Source: Macrothele yani (Eukaryota; Arthropoda; Arachnida; Araneae; Macrothelidae). From it: a DNA stretch of 64,000 nt. A program made the position numbers and the translations under genes. The notes beneath the pieces were generated by a model, which saw nothing but the letters and a program-made list of their open reading frames with translations, was not told the origin of the DNA and ran no database searches. Location of the stretch: the NCBI GenBank assembly GCA_039090855.1, contig CM077013.1, positions 138,219,240 through 138,283,239 on the forward strand, read 5' to 3'. Positions 1-9,873 of this stretch are shown piece after piece; positions within the stretch are counted from its first letter, which is position 1; every line of letters begins with the position of its first letter.

Positions 1-1265
1 CTCCAGAAAGCGTATATGGGCATGACGAATAGACAGCCAAACTCAAAGGAAGAGGTATCCTCTGGAACTTGTGTAACGTAATCTAACTTGTTCAGGTCCG
101 ACACTTTCGCGCCACATATGTAACATTTCATGCTTGATGACTGGGTCAGAGCATTACATATTTTCCCATCAATCATTGACAATATGAGAGAATACTGTAC
201 TGTAACGTTGTCACTTCTTAATGGCTGTAAATTTTTAATTTGTTTGTTCATGTATTCTCTTTCTGCTTGGGCAACTGCAGGGGTTTCACGAAGCCACTGG
301 AGACGAATAGGCCTACAAAAACGGGTTGATGATGGTCGTTCATTTTTCCATACGGAATCTTCCGTTTCACTGTCAACCATTCGTAAAGGAACGATGGATG
401 TCATAAATAAATATTCATCACTACTGCCGCTTTGAACCCATTTCTGCTTGTATTGGGAATGACCAGCGCTACCGTCGAAACCCCATTTACAATGTAAAAT
501 ATAAGTTTTTACGTTGTTAGACGGCTCACTTTCAGGTAGAAATGACAAAATTCAGGTAGCAGTATGGTCCAATAAATTCTGAACTTTCACTTCACATGCA
601 CTCTCACTAACACTTATATTGTGCGGATAAGTTGCGTCTTTTGCTTTCAGAATTGCATAATAACTTGGATATAAGTCATGATTGTGATTAATTGCCATTT
701 TTCTAATAGACATATATTGATGTTTTCATAAATGTGTACTTACTATCATAGATAACGCTTCTTCTTCTGAGAGCTTCGTGGCTTGTTTTCTTTTCTTCAA
801 CCATGAGTCACGAATTTGTTTACCTCTGGTAGGTGTTGTTGTGGTCACTTCTTTTAATAATTTTGCTGCATTTTCGTCACCTTCAGCCCTTAAATTCATC
901 ACTGTGGCATATGAAAGCTCCGCAGCACCCACATTCTCTCTCAGAGTTTGAATTTTCCGCCTCTTACTTCTTTCACTTAATTGCTGAAATACTTTCGAAG
1001 GACGTCCACGCTTTTCCGAAGAAGTGGAAGGAAAGTCTGTAAATGGTAATTCAATTTTTTGCTGTAACCAGTCTGAATATTTACGAAGAAACATGCTTTC
1101 GGTTCTGTGACATTTCTTCCAACGCTGATAATATTTAAGAAAAAAAAGCTCATTCTTATTACGCTGTGTAGAGATTTTGTGCCCTGACTGTCCAAATTTA
1201 ATTCAAATTTGTTCTTCACATATTGCACAACATGTTCTTCTTGTAGCACACTGGTCTCATTATTC
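1..1265 (-). pseudogene. Transib (RAG1-like) transposase pseudogene, N-terminal and central part, cut by the window edge
   Basis: Cut-and-paste transposase of the Transib superfamily, related to the RAG1 core. Reading the minus strand, an N-terminal segment (1251-1100) continues after a frameshift in an A/T run (~1139-1146) into a basic KRGRPSK-type segment (1094-726). The first catalytic-Asp motif, WGFDGSAGHSQYKQ, has its Asp codon at 474-476. An STRFCRPI block follows, then IDGK with the second Asp at 168-170, then a CYICGAK zinc knuckle at 111-125. This order matches RAG1 D600, D708 and its CxxC pair. In-frame stops lie at 726-728 and 552-554, and a frameshift near 29-31 restores a HAHIRF-like segment. 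The third catalytic residue would lie beyond the left edge. The gene's first codons are at 3606-3669, displaced by a Penelope insertion. The family call rests on motifs recognised by eye. Confidence 0.82.
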
Positions 1266-1383
1266 GGTTGACACTATAATTCGTGCATAAATACTAATAT
1301 TAAAAGAAATCCGTCTTGTTGCACGATGATATTTATTCAGCTAAAAAATGAAATCTATATACAGTTTAAAAACACATGAGCAC

Positions 1384-1412
1384 TTTCGGTGTCACATTGA
1401 CACCTTCATCAG
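1384..1412 (-). ncRNA. Hammerhead-ribozyme-like core, inverted copy
   Basis: The same CTGATGA, stem II and GAAA motif on the minus strand, in the inverted PLE arm, downstream of that copy's GIY-YIG frame. Confidence 0.42.
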
Positions 1413-1544
1413 ATGTAATTTCACCATGTGGCTATATGCTGGTCTTAAGTACGTGGAGTAGATGCATCATGGGAAAGGTAATGTCAATGTCACATGATAT
1501 ACCAGATAACAAGACAATCAAAAAAAGGCATAGTTAGCCAATGA

Positions 1545-2166
1545 TCACTTAACAGAAGCAATTGCTATTGTACTGTCCTTCCCAACAAGATTGCTCCAAG
1601 GTTCAGGTAAAACATAAGGATAATAGTCATTACAGCAACTTGTATTATAAGCCGAAATATAGAGGCTTTCTGCAAATAACAAGGAATGAACAGAGTTAGG
1701 TGTGTTTATGATTTTAGCGTTGTCCCAGTCTGGGATGGAATTTCCAGCACTTATGGTTCTTGCAAAAGAGGTGCTTTGGTGATTCATTTTTAGATCATAT
1801 CTGTGTTCATTTAATCTCAAATCCAAATTTCTTTTGGTAGAACCCACATAATGATTGTTTAGTTCACCAGAGATAGTGTCAAGCATAGGAATAACATACA
1901 CACCCCATTTTTTCCCTTTGTCAATTTTCTCACGATCATTGCGGATAATGGTATATAGGTTGCATGATCGTATTCCAAATTGTATTTTATGACGAGAACA
2001 TATGTTGGTAAGGAGGTTTACAATATGTGGATTAAAATCAACAGATCCAACATACTTTTTAGGCACTTGCTCACTAATTAAAGCAGTTGACATAGAAAAC
2101 CGTACTTTATTGTGCACTCCCCTAACAACGTTGTCCGGGTAACCATAGTTTTTAGCAAGGGATGAT
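1545..2166 (-). CDS. PLE linker plus GIY-YIG endonuclease domain, intact frame, lacking the reverse transcriptase
   Basis: GIY-YIG nuclease moiety of a Penelope-like polyprotein, which cuts target DNA for insertion. The frame runs uninterrupted from the arm boundary to a stop at 1545-1547. GVYVIP is the GIY part and HYVGSTKRNLDLRLNEHR the YIG part with its downstream Arg and His. A C-terminal Glu-containing stretch (LLFAESLYISAYN) fits the distal catalytic Glu of the family. No reverse transcriptase is attached, so the piece cannot retrotranspose alone. Compared with the right-arm copy it lacks two one-base indels, so it is the better record of the source protein. The nominal start is a GTG and is not a real initiation site; this is a fragment. 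Confidence 0.8.
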
Positions 2167-2819
2167 TTAGCTCATTGATTCTGACATTCCTGCCAATGAT
2201 ATTGCTTTCATAATGAATGCTCTTCATCTCATTAAAAAAGCGTTCATTTTTCAAATTTCAGAACATATTTTACCAACAAACTGACGGGACTGCCATGGGT
2301 TCACCTTTATCCGCAGTCTTAGCGGAAATTCTTCTACAGCATATTGAAAATAAAGTCATACAAGAATTCCCACAAAAACCTAGTCTCTATATCCGTTACG
2401 TTGATGACATCTTGGTAATTTGGCCATATACCATAAATCAGTTACAGCAGTTTGTCAACGCTATGTCTGCTCAATACCCCTCCATCAAACTCACGATAGA
2501 ACTTGAAAATAATTTCGTCTTACCTTATCTTGACTTTCAAATTACTCGTACCCCTTCTGACAATTCCCTGTCTTTTGCTGTTTATCGAAAACCTACATCC
2601 ACACCCACTCTAATTCCGTACAATTCTGCTCACATTTTTCAGCATAAAATTTCTGCTCTGCACTTCCTATTTAGAAGAGCATATTCACATTCTTCTAGCC
2701 ATTTCGCCAGAGCTCAAGAACTACAATGGATATCATCCCTTGCTAAAAACTATGGTTACCCGGACAACGTTGTTAGGGAGTGCACAATAAAGTACGGTTT
2801 TCTATGTCAACTGCTTTAA
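2167..2819 (+). pseudogene. PLE reverse transcriptase fragment (palm and thumb)
   Basis: Reverse transcriptase core of a Penelope-like element, 5' truncated. Around residues 20-35 of the frame from 2217 is a motif-B-like QQTDGTAMGSPLSAVLAEI, followed by the catalytic YVDDILV (~2398-2418). The LPYLDFQI and YRKPTSTPT blocks are typical of PLEs. Codons at 2170-2245 (IDSDIPANDIAFIMNALHLIKK) belong to the same domain but are in another frame, so a frameshift lies near 2240-2250. Motif A and the fingers are missing. A one-base deletion at ~2775, relative to the left arm, shifts the frame before the linker. Confidence 0.85.
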
Positions 2820-3353
2820 TTAGTGAGCAAGTGCCTAAAAAGTATGTTGGATCTGTTGATTTTAATCCACATATTGTAAACCTCCTTACCAACATATGTT
2901 CTCGTCATAAAATACAATTTGGAATACGATCATGCAACCTATATACCATTATCCGCAATGATCGTGACAAAATTGACAAAGGGAAAAAAATGGGGTGTGT
3001 ATGTTATTCCTATGCTTGACACTATCTCTGGTGAACTAAACAATCATTATGTGGGTTCTACCAAAAGAAATTTGGATTTGAGATTAAATGAACACAGATA
3101 TGATCTAAAAATGAATCACCAAAGCACCTCTTTTGCAAGAACCATAAGTGCTGGAAATTCCATCCCAGACTGGGACAACGCTAAAATCATAAACACACCT
3201 AACTCTGTTCATTCCTTGTTATTTGCAGAAAGCCTCTATATTTCGGCTTATAATACAAGTTGCTGTAATGACTATTATCCTTATGTTTTACCTGAACCTT
3301 GGAGCAATCTTGTTGGGAAGGACAGCACAATAGCAATTGCTTCTGTTAAGTGA
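2780..3353 (+). pseudogene. PLE linker and GIY-YIG endonuclease, frameshifted copy
   Basis: Same protein as the minus-strand copy at 1545-2166. An extra A in the poly-A run at ~2983-2989 splits it into two overlapping frames, 2780-3019 and 2919-3353. The GIY (GVYVIP) and YIG (HYVGSTKRN) motifs are intact in the second frame, ending at the stop before 3354. It is downstream of the reverse transcriptase in the same orientation, as expected for an EN+ PLE. Confidence 0.82.
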
Positions 3354-3486
3354 TCATTGGCTAACTATGCCTTTTTTTGATTGTCTTGTTATCTGGTATA
3401 TCATGTGACATTGACATTACCTTTCCCAATGATGCATCTACTCCACGTACTTAAGACCAGCATGTAGCCACATGGTGAAATTACAT

Positions 3487-3515
3487 CTGATGAAGGTGTC
3501 AATGTGACACCGAAA
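3487..3515 (+). ncRNA. Hammerhead-ribozyme-like core in PLE 3' region
   Basis: CTGATGA, then a 7-bp stem (GGTGTCA/TGACACC) closed by a 3-nt loop, then GAAA: the conserved hammerhead layout with stem II between the two core strands. One extra A sits between CTGATGA and the stem. PLEs are known to carry hammerhead ribozymes. Stems I and III are not convincing by eye; GTGAAATT upstream can pair weakly with GATTTCAT downstream. Confidence 0.45.
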
Positions 3516-3605
3516 GTGCTCATGTGTTTTTAAACTGTATATAGATTTCATTTTTTAGCTGAATAAATATCATCGTGCAACAAGACGGATTTCTTTTAAT
3601 ATTAT

Positions 3606-3669
3606 TGGTCTCATTATTCTTTTCTTTCATTTTCTCGTAAAGTTCTCGGCCACTAACATGTAAATTCAT
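3606..3669 (-). pseudogene. Transib transposase, N-terminal start segment separated by the Penelope insertion
   Basis: The minus strand has an ATG at 3669-3667 followed by an open frame (MNLHVSGRELYEKMKEKNNET). It joins without a frame change to the frame resuming at 1251 once one 14-bp target duplication is removed. The segment is therefore the displaced 5' end of the pseudogene at 1-1265. ATG is chosen because the frame is closed a few codons upstream. Confidence is limited by the short length. Confidence 0.7.
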
Positions 3670-4265
3670 TTTTCACACACTATATTTTCACACACTATTC
3701 ACTGACCTGATACAAACAACAGCCCTCTGGAAACTGAAGAAATCAAGGGTCTGTGGTTTACCACCGACAAGCCACCCCTTGATTAAACAAACATAAATTT
3801 CAGGAAGTGCTCAGCGCCCGCGAGTTGTATAGCGGGAAAACATCTTCCCGATATCAGCAGCTGGCTGCTCATAAATTACAGGGAAGCTTCACAAACAAAA
3901 GGTCATAGTTCACAGCATTGCAAGGTGTATCAGATGAAACCTTCAGTGATAGACTTGTAATTATCTACCAATATACATTTGTAAGTTTCGCGGTAGACAT
4001 GTTTGGCCATTTTTTTAAACCTCTGAAAACATTTTTGTTTTTTCGCAAAATACCGCCATTCAAATTTGTATTTATTATCAGTACTTAGAAACAAAAAATA
4101 CTAAAAATTGTAATTGTGCCCTATATATAAGACCTTAATACATTCACAAAAAATACACTTAGTATTTTATTTTGCATTGTTCAGTCAGAAACAATGTAAA
4201 CAAAATCACCTACAGAATGGCAAAATTAATCAAGAAAGAGTTACAGCACTTTTGAGCTTAAGAAT
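3670..4265. other. Unassigned AT-rich spacer
   Basis: No frame, repeat or RNA recognised on either strand. It may contain the left end of the Transib element, but I could not identify a terminal repeat. Confidence 0.5.
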
Positions 4266-4486
4266 GCCACCCCGGTGGCGCAGTGGTCTAAGCGATGGCC
4301 TCTGATCATTCGTCCGAACGGGGTCCGGGTTCGAATCCCGGTGAGGCATGGATGTTGTGTTTGTCTTACGGCACTGGCTCTCTCCCTTCCCTTGAGTCAG
4401 TGGCTCTAAATTAGGGACGGGCGACTGCTTATAGCCCATTGAGTTGCTCACGGTGGTCGTTAAACCTCCAATAAAAAAAAAAAAAA
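4266..4486 (+). repeat. tRNA-derived SINE, family A, near full length
   Basis: The head has an A-box-like tggcgcagtggtctaagc and a B box (gggttcgaatccc), typical of a pol III promoter from a tRNA. A body (gaggcatggatgttgtg ... gttgctcacggtggtcg) and a 14-base A tail follow. The same body recurs at 17467, 17840, 18852, 55047, 55903 and 58612. It is non-coding and would need a LINE partner to move. Confidence 0.9.
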
Positions 4487-4739
4487 GAACTTAAGTATTG
4501 ACCAGAACCATTGGAGTATACTTTCAAAAACACTTAGTCCTATCAGAATGACTACTGATGATTATTATTAAGCGAATTGTGTGTTTAAAATATGAAGTTC
4601 GAAAAATTATTTTTGTCCGGGTTTTTACCGATTCGGACCACTGTGCGTCGGACCCCGGGTACTGTCCCCCCCCCCCCCCGGTAATAAATAAGGGCGTCTT
4701 CCTCCCTTTTTCTACTTCGCTTCCGTGTCACTTTCCTAT
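4487..4739. other. Unassigned spacer with a C13-class homopolymer
   Basis: Holds a long C run near 4665-4678. The sequence just after it may be a decayed part of SINE family B, whose clear copy starts near 4740. No gene. Confidence 0.4.
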
Positions 4740-4862
4740 CGGACACCCTAGCCCAAATCTCCTAGCTTCCTATTTCTAAGGGTTGTTTAAGACCTGGGGT
4801 CAGACACTCCCTTCCTAAAATCCTCTAAATATGATCTGATCTGATCTGATGTTGGAATCAGT
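4740..4862 (+). repeat. SINE family B, 3' part
   Basis: Contains ctcctagcttcctatttctaagg and gacctggggtcaga, followed by ccttcctaaaatcctctaaatatg and a (GATCT)n-like tail. This matches the reverse complement of the fuller copy at 35652-35893. The tRNA-like head is not recognisable here. Confidence 0.7.
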
Positions 4863-5089
4863 GAAGAGCCGACATTGAGTCGAAAGGGTGTTTCTTGTGT
4901 CTCACTATCCCAAGGAGGTCGCATTATGAACACCTGACGGACTTTGGGCGAGAGGATTGTTGTTAAGAGAGAAGCTGGATTTTTCCTACCGCGAAAATGC
5001 CACTCGGATACGGGATGAAACAACAGTATAGTTATGTGATCGTGACGTCAGAGGAACAGATGAGGCCCGGGCGCACAGAAATCTGAGAA

Positions 5090-5933
5090 ATGGATCGCGC
5101 GACACCACGTGATGTCAGACACCTCTACCGCACAGCAATGACCGATCGCACAGCAATATCCATAGCATTAACGCAACAGTGGTGTCACAGGTCATGCTTT
5201 GCTCTCCAACATAGTTTGACATCGGCTACTTAACACTGGACTGGTTGCTAGCAGTCCATTGCTTCGGATTCCTTTGATCCTCAATCACAGACGACTCAAA
5301 TTACAATGGAGTCTCGAACGCAGACATTGGCCAGCGGATTTGCAACAGGTCGTGTTTTCTGACGAGTCACGATTTAATCTGCATCATGATTGTTGCATAT
5401 GTGTTCGAAGATATCGTGGTGAATTGCGCATTGCAGTGTGCATTTTGCAGCATCATACGGACGCCCCAACAACAAGCGTCATGGTTTGCGGCGCTATTAA
5501 GCTCAATTCGCGCTCTCGTCTAATGCTAATTGAGGGAACCTTCAACAACCACCGATACATCAGGGAAGTTTTAGAGGCATAGGTGATGCCCTTTTTTCAG
5601 AGTTGTACAGGCCCTATATTCCGGCAGAACAATGATCGGCCACATGTGGACCGGAATGTCCAAAATCTCTTCAATTCACGGCAGACACGGCTTTTTCCCT
5701 GGCCAGTACGTTTGCTGCATATGTCCCCATTCGAGCATGTGTGTTACATGGTAACTAAGCGACAGGCTTGTCCAGCACCACCGCGAGTCACCACAAATTA
5801 ATTCTGGTCTCCCATAGAAGCAACCTGGCAGGCTATTCCCCAGGACAATATAAAAAATTTGTTCCATTCAATACCACACCGTGTAATTATTGTTGCTCGA
5901 TGTGGACTTACACAATACTGAGTTTCGAAGAGA
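5090..5933 (+). pseudogene. Tc1/mariner-superfamily transposase relic 1
   Basis: DDE/D transposase remnant. An N-terminal DNA-binding segment at ~5092-5260 is frameshifted. A catalytic region follows from 5259: VVFSDESRFNLHHD carries the first Asp, with VRRYRGE and a block ending MVCGAIKLNSRSRLMLIEG. A stop ends this frame at 5582. The next frame has FRQNNDRPHV, where the family has QQDNARPH, so the second Asp is replaced by Asn. MSPFEHV then stands where SPIEHVW is expected. The C-terminal tail WQAIPQDNIKNLFHSIPHR ends at ~5930. Terminal repeats were not found. Confidence 0.82.
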
Positions 5934-6045
5934 AAAAATATTGTATAGCTCCACAAATATAATAAGTTACTCCTGTAACATGAGGAATCTATGATATAAA
6001 TTTCATTTGAATAGCGCGATTTTTTGGTGTGCAATTTTCACAAAC

Positions 6046-6407
6046 ATTAGTTTATACAAATTTTGAAGATGTGAATCCGGTTTTTTTTTGGTGTAAATTT
6101 GAACAGAATGGTAAGTCAGATAATATCCGAAAACTTGAAAATTTCGACGTACTGGAGCAGGAATCGAACCCGCGTCACACAGATAGCTCCCGGGTATGCT
6201 AACCAATATATCACCCAGAACAACCCAGTCTCGAGCTTTCCGATTAATTTGAATATAACCATCACACGATTCGCTAGTCGAAGCAACCGGCGTTCATTAT
6301 TAGCGAATCTGGAGGTTAAGATATTTTCAAAGCAATTCGGATATTATCTTACTTACAATCCTTGTCATATTTATACCAAAAAACGGATTTGCATCTTCAA
6401 AATATTA
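6046..6407. repeat. Fold-back repeat with tRNA-like centre, copy 1
   Basis: Arms of ~90 bp (ttttgaagatgtgaatccgg ... and its complement ending at ~6405) surround a centre with ggaatcgaacccgcg and agctcccgggtatgctaacc, which read as the complement of a tRNA T-arm and anticodon region. The same arrangement recurs at 13179-13442. It is best read as an inverted pair of SINE-like units or a tRNA-containing miniature inverted-repeat element. Confidence 0.65.
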
Positions 6408-6453
6408 ATTCTATGGTGTAATCCTGTATTACATTCATGATTCAACATTAGTG

Positions 6454-7666
6454 TACACCGAAGTGCCAGAAAAACTGGTTCGCCACTCTAATACTTGGTA
6501 GGTCCCCCACGAGAGCGTAGGAATGCAGCAACACAACGGGGCATGGACTCCACTAGCTTATGGAAATATGCTGTAGGCAATTCACACCATACTTCCTGCA
6601 GAGCGCTCCACAATTCGGGTGTATTCCGAGGTCTCGGATTCCTGTGTTCGATAGCGCGTTGCATGGAATCCCAAATGTGTTCTATCACGTTCAGATCTGG
6701 GGACTTGGGTGGCAATGATAACGCCGTAAACTTAGATGAATGCTCCTCTAACCATAATGTGCTGTCCCGACACTTGTGTGGAGGTGCATTGTCCTGTGAA
6801 TACATGCCCAACTCATCATCATGAATACAGGACATGAACGGGTGTACCTGGTCAGAAAGGATGCACACACAGCGTTGGACGGTCACAGACGTTTGTAGAC
6901 GTACCAGGGGTCCCGATGAAGTTCAACTAAACACACCCCATTTCATTACGGACCCCCACTCGCCGATACAGTTCCCTGTTGACAGGCGGTTTCCATGGCT
7001 TCATGGGTTTTGCGCCACGAATCCTTCAATCTGCCTGATACAGTTGGAATCGCGACTCGTCAGACCAGGCTACTTGTTTCTAGTCATCAAGGGTCCAGTG
7101 GCGGTGTTGCTGTGCCCATGCAAGGCGCATAGCTCTGTGTCGTGCACCCATCAAGGGGACTCGAGTTGGGCGTCGGCTCCCAAAGCCCATATCGTGCAGG
7201 GTACGTTGCACAGACCGGATGCTGATTCTTGTTGAATCTCCAGCATTGAATTCCGATGAAACCTGCGAGAGCGTTGCACGCCTATCGCGTGAAACGATTC
7301 TTGACAGCTGACGGTGGTCACAATCACCCAATATCTTTTTACGGCCACACTGGTATCGTAGGTTCGAGGTTTTGCCGAAATTCTTGTAGTCACGGCATAC
7401 CCTTGCAATGTTCGTCCGTGAAAATCCGAAATTCGTTTCTACCTCCGAAATACTATCGCCCATCTCACGAGCGCCTACTATGACACCGCGTTGAAAATCG
7501 TATAAATCGTTTTTACTTGTCATTCTCATGCCGAAAACAGCTCCGACAGCTGGCAAGGATGTCTATCGCTTTATATACGCACTGGCGGAAGCAACCGAGT
7601 ACGCGCATAGGTGACGTTGCTAATGCATGAGCTCGTCTGTACGAGTTTTTCTGGCACTTCAGTGTA
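6454..7666 (-). mobile_element. Tc1/mariner-superfamily element 2, full length with TIRs
   Basis: A 23-bp terminal repeat, tacac(c/t)gaagtgccagaaaaact, occurs at 6454-6476 and inverted at 7644-7666, giving a 1.2-kb element. It encloses one decayed transposase gene on the minus strand. Confidence 0.88.
6488..7556 (-). pseudogene. Transposase of Tc1/mariner element 2 (D36E spacing)
   Basis: The N-terminal frame (7556-7080) holds two helix-turn-helix-like stretches (DFQRGVIVGAREMGDSISEV and a GRKKILG hook) and HRAMRLAWAQQHRHWTLDD, where an in-frame TAG interrupts it. After the stop, KQVAWSDESRFQLYQAD carries the first Asp. The middle is frameshifted and has stops. The distal frame (6886-6488) has SQDNAPPHKC (second Asp) and PDLNVIEHIWD (Glu), separated by 36 residues rather than the usual 34. 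It ends FLRSRGGPTKY. Inactive. Confidence 0.88.
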
Positions 7667-8299
7667 TATTGACACCCCTACCGCAAAAGTTGCACATTAT
7701 TTAAAATGCACATTTTGCTCAGTGCTTTTATTATGAATGATATGTCTTACAGAAGGATATTTTTAGTAGGAAATTGATGAAATATTTTCCAGCAGAAATA
7801 TCAACACACTGCAACTAAAGGCAGAATGTATCTCATATGTAGAAGATTTCAGAAAGTACTCCATTCCTAAAATCTTCTACATATGATCTGATCTGGCTAA
7901 GGCTTTGTCACGGTAACCACACCCGGATCTAGCAATGTAAATTTAGGAGTCCCTTGGATGACGTCATAACCGAGCTCAATCGCAATTTAAGATTGCTGAA
8001 AAGAATCTAAAATAAAGATTTCAATCCTGCAAGAAAAGAGAAGAAAAGAGAAGCATGTTGTTTTTCCGAGCAGTGTCTCTCACATGTTAGTGAACGGGTT
8101 TTAGAAGTTCTAAACAGGGAATGTTTAACGCAACTTGAAAGTTTCTGAAACTCACTGATGAACAATGCTGGAATATTATAAAACGCAATGTACGAAAACT
8201 GTTAAAATACCCTCCCCCGCACATGTGATACACCTGTCTTTCGATGTTAAAAAACGACGTCGAGGAACATTATTGAGTTCCCTGTCGACTTTTGATCTA
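7667..8299. other. Spacer with a SINE-B tail
   Basis: Around 7846-7897 is a decayed SINE family B 3' end (attcctaaaatcttctacat, then gatctgatctgg). Nothing else recognised. Confidence 0.5.
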
Positions 8300-9873
8300 C
8301 AATAGCGAACAAAAGTATTTTACGAAACACTTTTTTGACCATAATTTTTTTTCTGCTGGACCAAATCAGCTCATTTTGGGATATGATATATGTTGATTCC
8401 TGTGTTACAATGCCGCGTAGCTTGTATTTCACTCAGAGCGAATTTGTCTTTCGAAATGGGCCATATTCAAGAGTCGCCAATTATTACCCATTTGTTTGCT
8501 GCATGTATTAATGTTTTTCTTGCGAATTTTGTGGGTTTTGTGATGTGTGGTGTTATAATAAGTCAATCTTAGGTTTTCAGAAATGGGTAAAAAGGCGGAG
8601 ATCCCTGTTGGAGCTCGCCAGGCGGCCGTGAACATGATGGAATCCGGAATGCGCGTCACCGACATTCCAAGGGCCCTGAAGATCCGACAACAGTCCATTT
8701 GAGCTATCCTGCAACGTTATAAGAAGACTGGGACCGTCGAGAACAGTCCGCGATGTGGTAGGCCTCGTTCCACTACGTTGCGTCAAGATGGACGCATCCT
8801 CCGTCGATCTCGTGCTGATCCCACCTTGACTGCTGTGGACATCGCCACCGAATTTTGAGACAGCGACGACCTGAACGTCAGCCGAATGTCCATCTCCCGT
8901 CGTCTCATTGCTGGTGGATTGAATGGAAGACGCCCCGCCAAGAAACCACTCATTGCAGTCAAGAGTCGACGAGCAAAATCGCGTTCGCGCGCCGTCATCG
9001 ACACTGGACCGCGGCGGACTGGATTAAGGTGATTTTCACCGACGGGAGCAAGTTCAACTTGTTCGGAAGTGATGGCATCCGATACGTACGACGTCCGTGT
9101 GGCCAGAGATTCAACCCCCAGTTCATTCAGCCGACTGTCAAGCACGGAGGAGGATCGCTCATGGTTTACGACGCCTACTCTCGCAATAAAATGAGCCCAA
9201 TCATCAAGACTGAAGGAATAATGACCAGCCAGAGCTACAGGAACATGCTCATCAACGATGTCTCCCCATGGGCAAACCAGAACATTCCACCCGAATGGAT
9301 CATACAGCAAGACAACGACCCGAAGCACACCTCCACAATAGCGAAGGAAGCCTTCCAGCAGCATCAGGTCACAGTTCTAGACTGACCAAGCCAATTTCCA
9401 GATCTCAACCCCATCGAGTACATGTGGGAGGAGCTGGAGAGACGATGTGCGAAGAAAACCTGCCGGAATACGGCCCAGACGTTCGACCAGCTGTCTGCAG
9501 AATGGGCGCGAATTCCGCAGGTCACCGTCGAGAAGCTACTGGACTCGATGCCGACCCGTTGTGCAGCTGTTATTAAGACTCGTGGTTATCCCACTAAGTA
9601 TTAATTATTGTTTTGTCGTTTTCTTGTACTTGTTTTCTGTTATCGTTGCATTAAATGAATGAGATACACACCTACTTTGTTGGCCAATTTGTATGATCTT
9701 TGCGATTAAGCTCGGTACCTGATCTGTGTTAAGGTTTCCGATCCATCTGCATATGGGTCATGTTTACAACTGAATAACACATATCATATTCCAAAATGAC
9801 CCGATTTGATGCAGCAGAAAAGAAATTATGGTCGAAAAAGTGTTTCGCCAAATACGTTGTTTGTTCGCTACTG
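8300..9873 (+). mobile_element. Tc1 element 3, full length with long TIRs and TA duplication
   Basis: Starts CA(A/G)TAGCGAACAAA at 8300 and ends with its complement at 9873. The TIRs are ~105 bp (8300-8405 and 9768-9873, diverged). The TA target duplication is at 8298-8299 and 9874-9875. Length is 1574 bp. Confidence 0.93.
8583..9604 (+). pseudogene. Tc1 (DD34E) transposase, element 3
   Basis: From the ATG at 8583: a paired-domain-like N terminus (AAVNMMESGMRVTDIPRAL), a GRPRS hook, then a one-base frameshift near 8985. The catalytic domain follows in the new frame: IFTDGSKFNLFGSDG (Asp 1), VKHGGGSLMVY, IIQQDNDPKHTS (Asp 2) and PDLNPIEYMWEELE (Glu). Asp 2 to Glu spacing is 34, the Tc1 signature. 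Stops occur at ~8699 and ~8858 and at 9383-9385, where TGA replaces the usual Trp before PSQ. It ends TRGYPTKY. Only a few lesions, so a fairly recent loss. Confidence 0.92.

Larger units (their letters stand above)
1295..2166 (-). repeat. Left arm of 872-bp inverted repeat (inverted PLE 3' part)
   Basis: Reverse complement of 2732-3604, almost base for base. The arm covers the linker, GIY-YIG domain and 3' tail. The inner boundary is at 2166 (pairing 2732) and the outer at 1295 (pairing 3604). The spacer of ~565 bp carries the reverse transcriptase segment. Confidence 0.9.
2732..3604 (+). repeat. Right arm of 872-bp inverted repeat (PLE 3' part)
   Basis: Pairs with 1295-2166. It differs by one missing G in the run near 2775, one extra A in the run near 2983-2989, and scattered substitutions. 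Confidence 0.9.
1266..3605 (+). mobile_element. Penelope-like element (EN+) inserted as a head-to-head inverted structure
   Basis: A 2.3-kb insertion inside a Transib gene, flanked by the 14-bp duplication tggtctcattattc at 1252-1265 and 3606-3619. It holds a 5'-truncated PLE on the plus strand (reverse transcriptase, linker, GIY-YIG nuclease, 3' UTR). In front of it lies an inverted partial copy containing only linker, GIY-YIG and 3' UTR. A partial inverted copy at the 5' end is known for Penelope elements. Both copies end in the same AT-rich tail with an AATAAA-like motif. The 29 bases at 1266-1294 between the duplication and the left arm are unassigned. Confidence 0.85.

Noticed and set aside
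726..767. Intron with GTAAGT donor (gtaagtacac... on the minus strand) in the Transib gene
   Set aside because: A GT...AG pair of ~41 nt exists, but reading straight through gives the expected family residues (THL, stop, KHQYMSIRK), so a nonsense mutation explains it better.
4266..4340. Functional tRNA gene
   Set aside because: A and B boxes are present but the cloverleaf is imperfect, and the sequence continues into a repeated SINE body with a poly-A tail. The same applies to the copies at 17840 and 58612.
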